Origin: Omnitrophica WOR_2 bacterium GWA2_47_8
GTDB lineage: Bacteria; Omnitrophota; Gorgyraeia; Zapsychrales; GWA2-47-8
Direction: 5' to 3'
Assembly (NCBI GenBank): GCA_001805375.1
Contig: MHFY01000080.1
Coordinates: 1 to 5,970, forward strand
DNA: 5,970 nt
The position numbers and the translations under genes were made by a program. Below the pieces are notes generated by a model. That model was not told where the DNA came from. It ran no database searches and saw only the letters and a program-made list of their open reading frames with translations. How positions within the stretch are numbered: the stretch's first letter is position 1; each line of letters opens with the position of its first letter. Below are positions 5,816 to 5,970 of the stretch, in pieces.

Positions 5816-5970
5816 AACTCTCTGTCTCCAATATCGCTTGGGAAAGCAACGAATTAGACGGTCATTTGGCATTACTGCAGAAAATGGGCTGTCAGGGGCT
5901 CGAGGTCGCGCCCAGCTTAATTTGGCCCGAACCGATCGATAGCACAAAAGAACAAAGGCGGGCCTTTAAA
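5812..5970 (+). CDS. Sugar phosphate isomerase/epimerase-like TIM-barrel protein, 5' end only (53 aa visible)
   Basis: The open frame from ATG 5812 runs off the window edge with no stop. The visible start, MKLSVSNIAWESNELDG then LLQKMGCQGLEVAPSLIW, is typical of the first strand-helix-strand of the AP endonuclease 2 / xylose isomerase-like barrel family. The 'SNIAW' opening and 'GxEVAPxxIW' second strand recall sugar phosphate isomerase/epimerase proteins found in O-antigen and capsule clusters. An in-frame TGA at 5776-5778 and the lack of any other ATG, GTG or TTG in between fix the start. There is no Shine-Dalgarno sequence: the bases before the ATG are C-rich (CGCCCCCTC) and are part of a hairpin. 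It follows the radical SAM gene by 175 bases, the only gap in the block, so it may have separate control or depend on read-through. Metal-dependent isomerisation or epimerisation of a sugar intermediate is inferred; the active-site residues lie beyond the window. Confidence 0.75.
   Translation, partial: MKLSVSNIAWESNELDGHLALLQKMGCQGLEVAPSLIWPEPIDSTKEQRRAFK

Noticed and set aside
5745..5942. A 65-codon open frame on the + strand in the gap and over the isomerase start
   Set aside because: It begins inside the palindromic repeat and its product (arginine-rich, no family features) overlaps the isomerase-like frame, which has recognisable barrel sequence. It is a shadow frame.
1..5970. CRISPR array, tRNA/rRNA gene, insertion sequence or toxin-antitoxin pair
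   Set aside because: No regularly spaced direct repeats, tRNA-like cloverleaf, transposase motif or small paired genes could be seen on either strand.

Overview
The window is one compact, co-directional (+ strand) block of six genes. Everything points to cell-surface glycan or sugar-acid biosynthesis in a bacterium. GC content is moderate, the standard code fits throughout, and ribosome binding sites are of ordinary Shine-Dalgarno type. A CMP-sugar synthetase-like enzyme beside a sugar isomerase-like protein suggests a Gram-negative-type envelope pathway (LPS, capsule or glycosylated surface protein). The style of the sequence would fit an uncultured lineage such as Candidatus Omnitrophota, but that is an impression, not something the sequence proves.

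Layout: (1) 8-2167, a 719-residue protein whose C-terminal part resembles a GT-B glycosyltransferase donor-binding domain. (2) 2151-2825, a HAD-superfamily phosphatase with all four motifs. (3) 2825-3745, a D-2-hydroxyacid dehydrogenase of the phosphoglycerate dehydrogenase type without a regulatory ACT domain. (4) 3745-4509, a divergent CMP-sialate/CMP-KDO synthetase-like cytidylyltransferase. (5) 4506-5636, a radical SAM enzyme with a cysteine-rich C-terminal SPASM/twitch-like region. (6) 5812 to the window edge, the first 53 residues of a TIM-barrel sugar phosphate isomerase/epimerase-like protein. Genes 1-5 overlap each other by 1-17 bases and must be one transcription unit. The first gene starts directly after an in-frame stop at position 5, and the operon may continue upstream.

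The only real gap (5637-5811, 175 bases) is full of dyad symmetry. A perfect 13-bp hairpin contains the stop codon of the radical SAM gene. Two inverted copies of a REP-like palindrome lie in the middle. A long hairpin at the end contains the start codon of the isomerase gene, which has no visible ribosome binding site.

Working model (inference): the phosphatase, dehydrogenase and cytidylyltransferase prepare a CMP-activated acidic sugar or similar acid. The radical SAM enzyme and isomerase modify or supply an intermediate, and the large GT-B-like protein may transfer a product. No member's substrate can be read from the sequence. The unusual combination, the altered signature of the cytidylyltransferase and the structured gap are the points most worth following.
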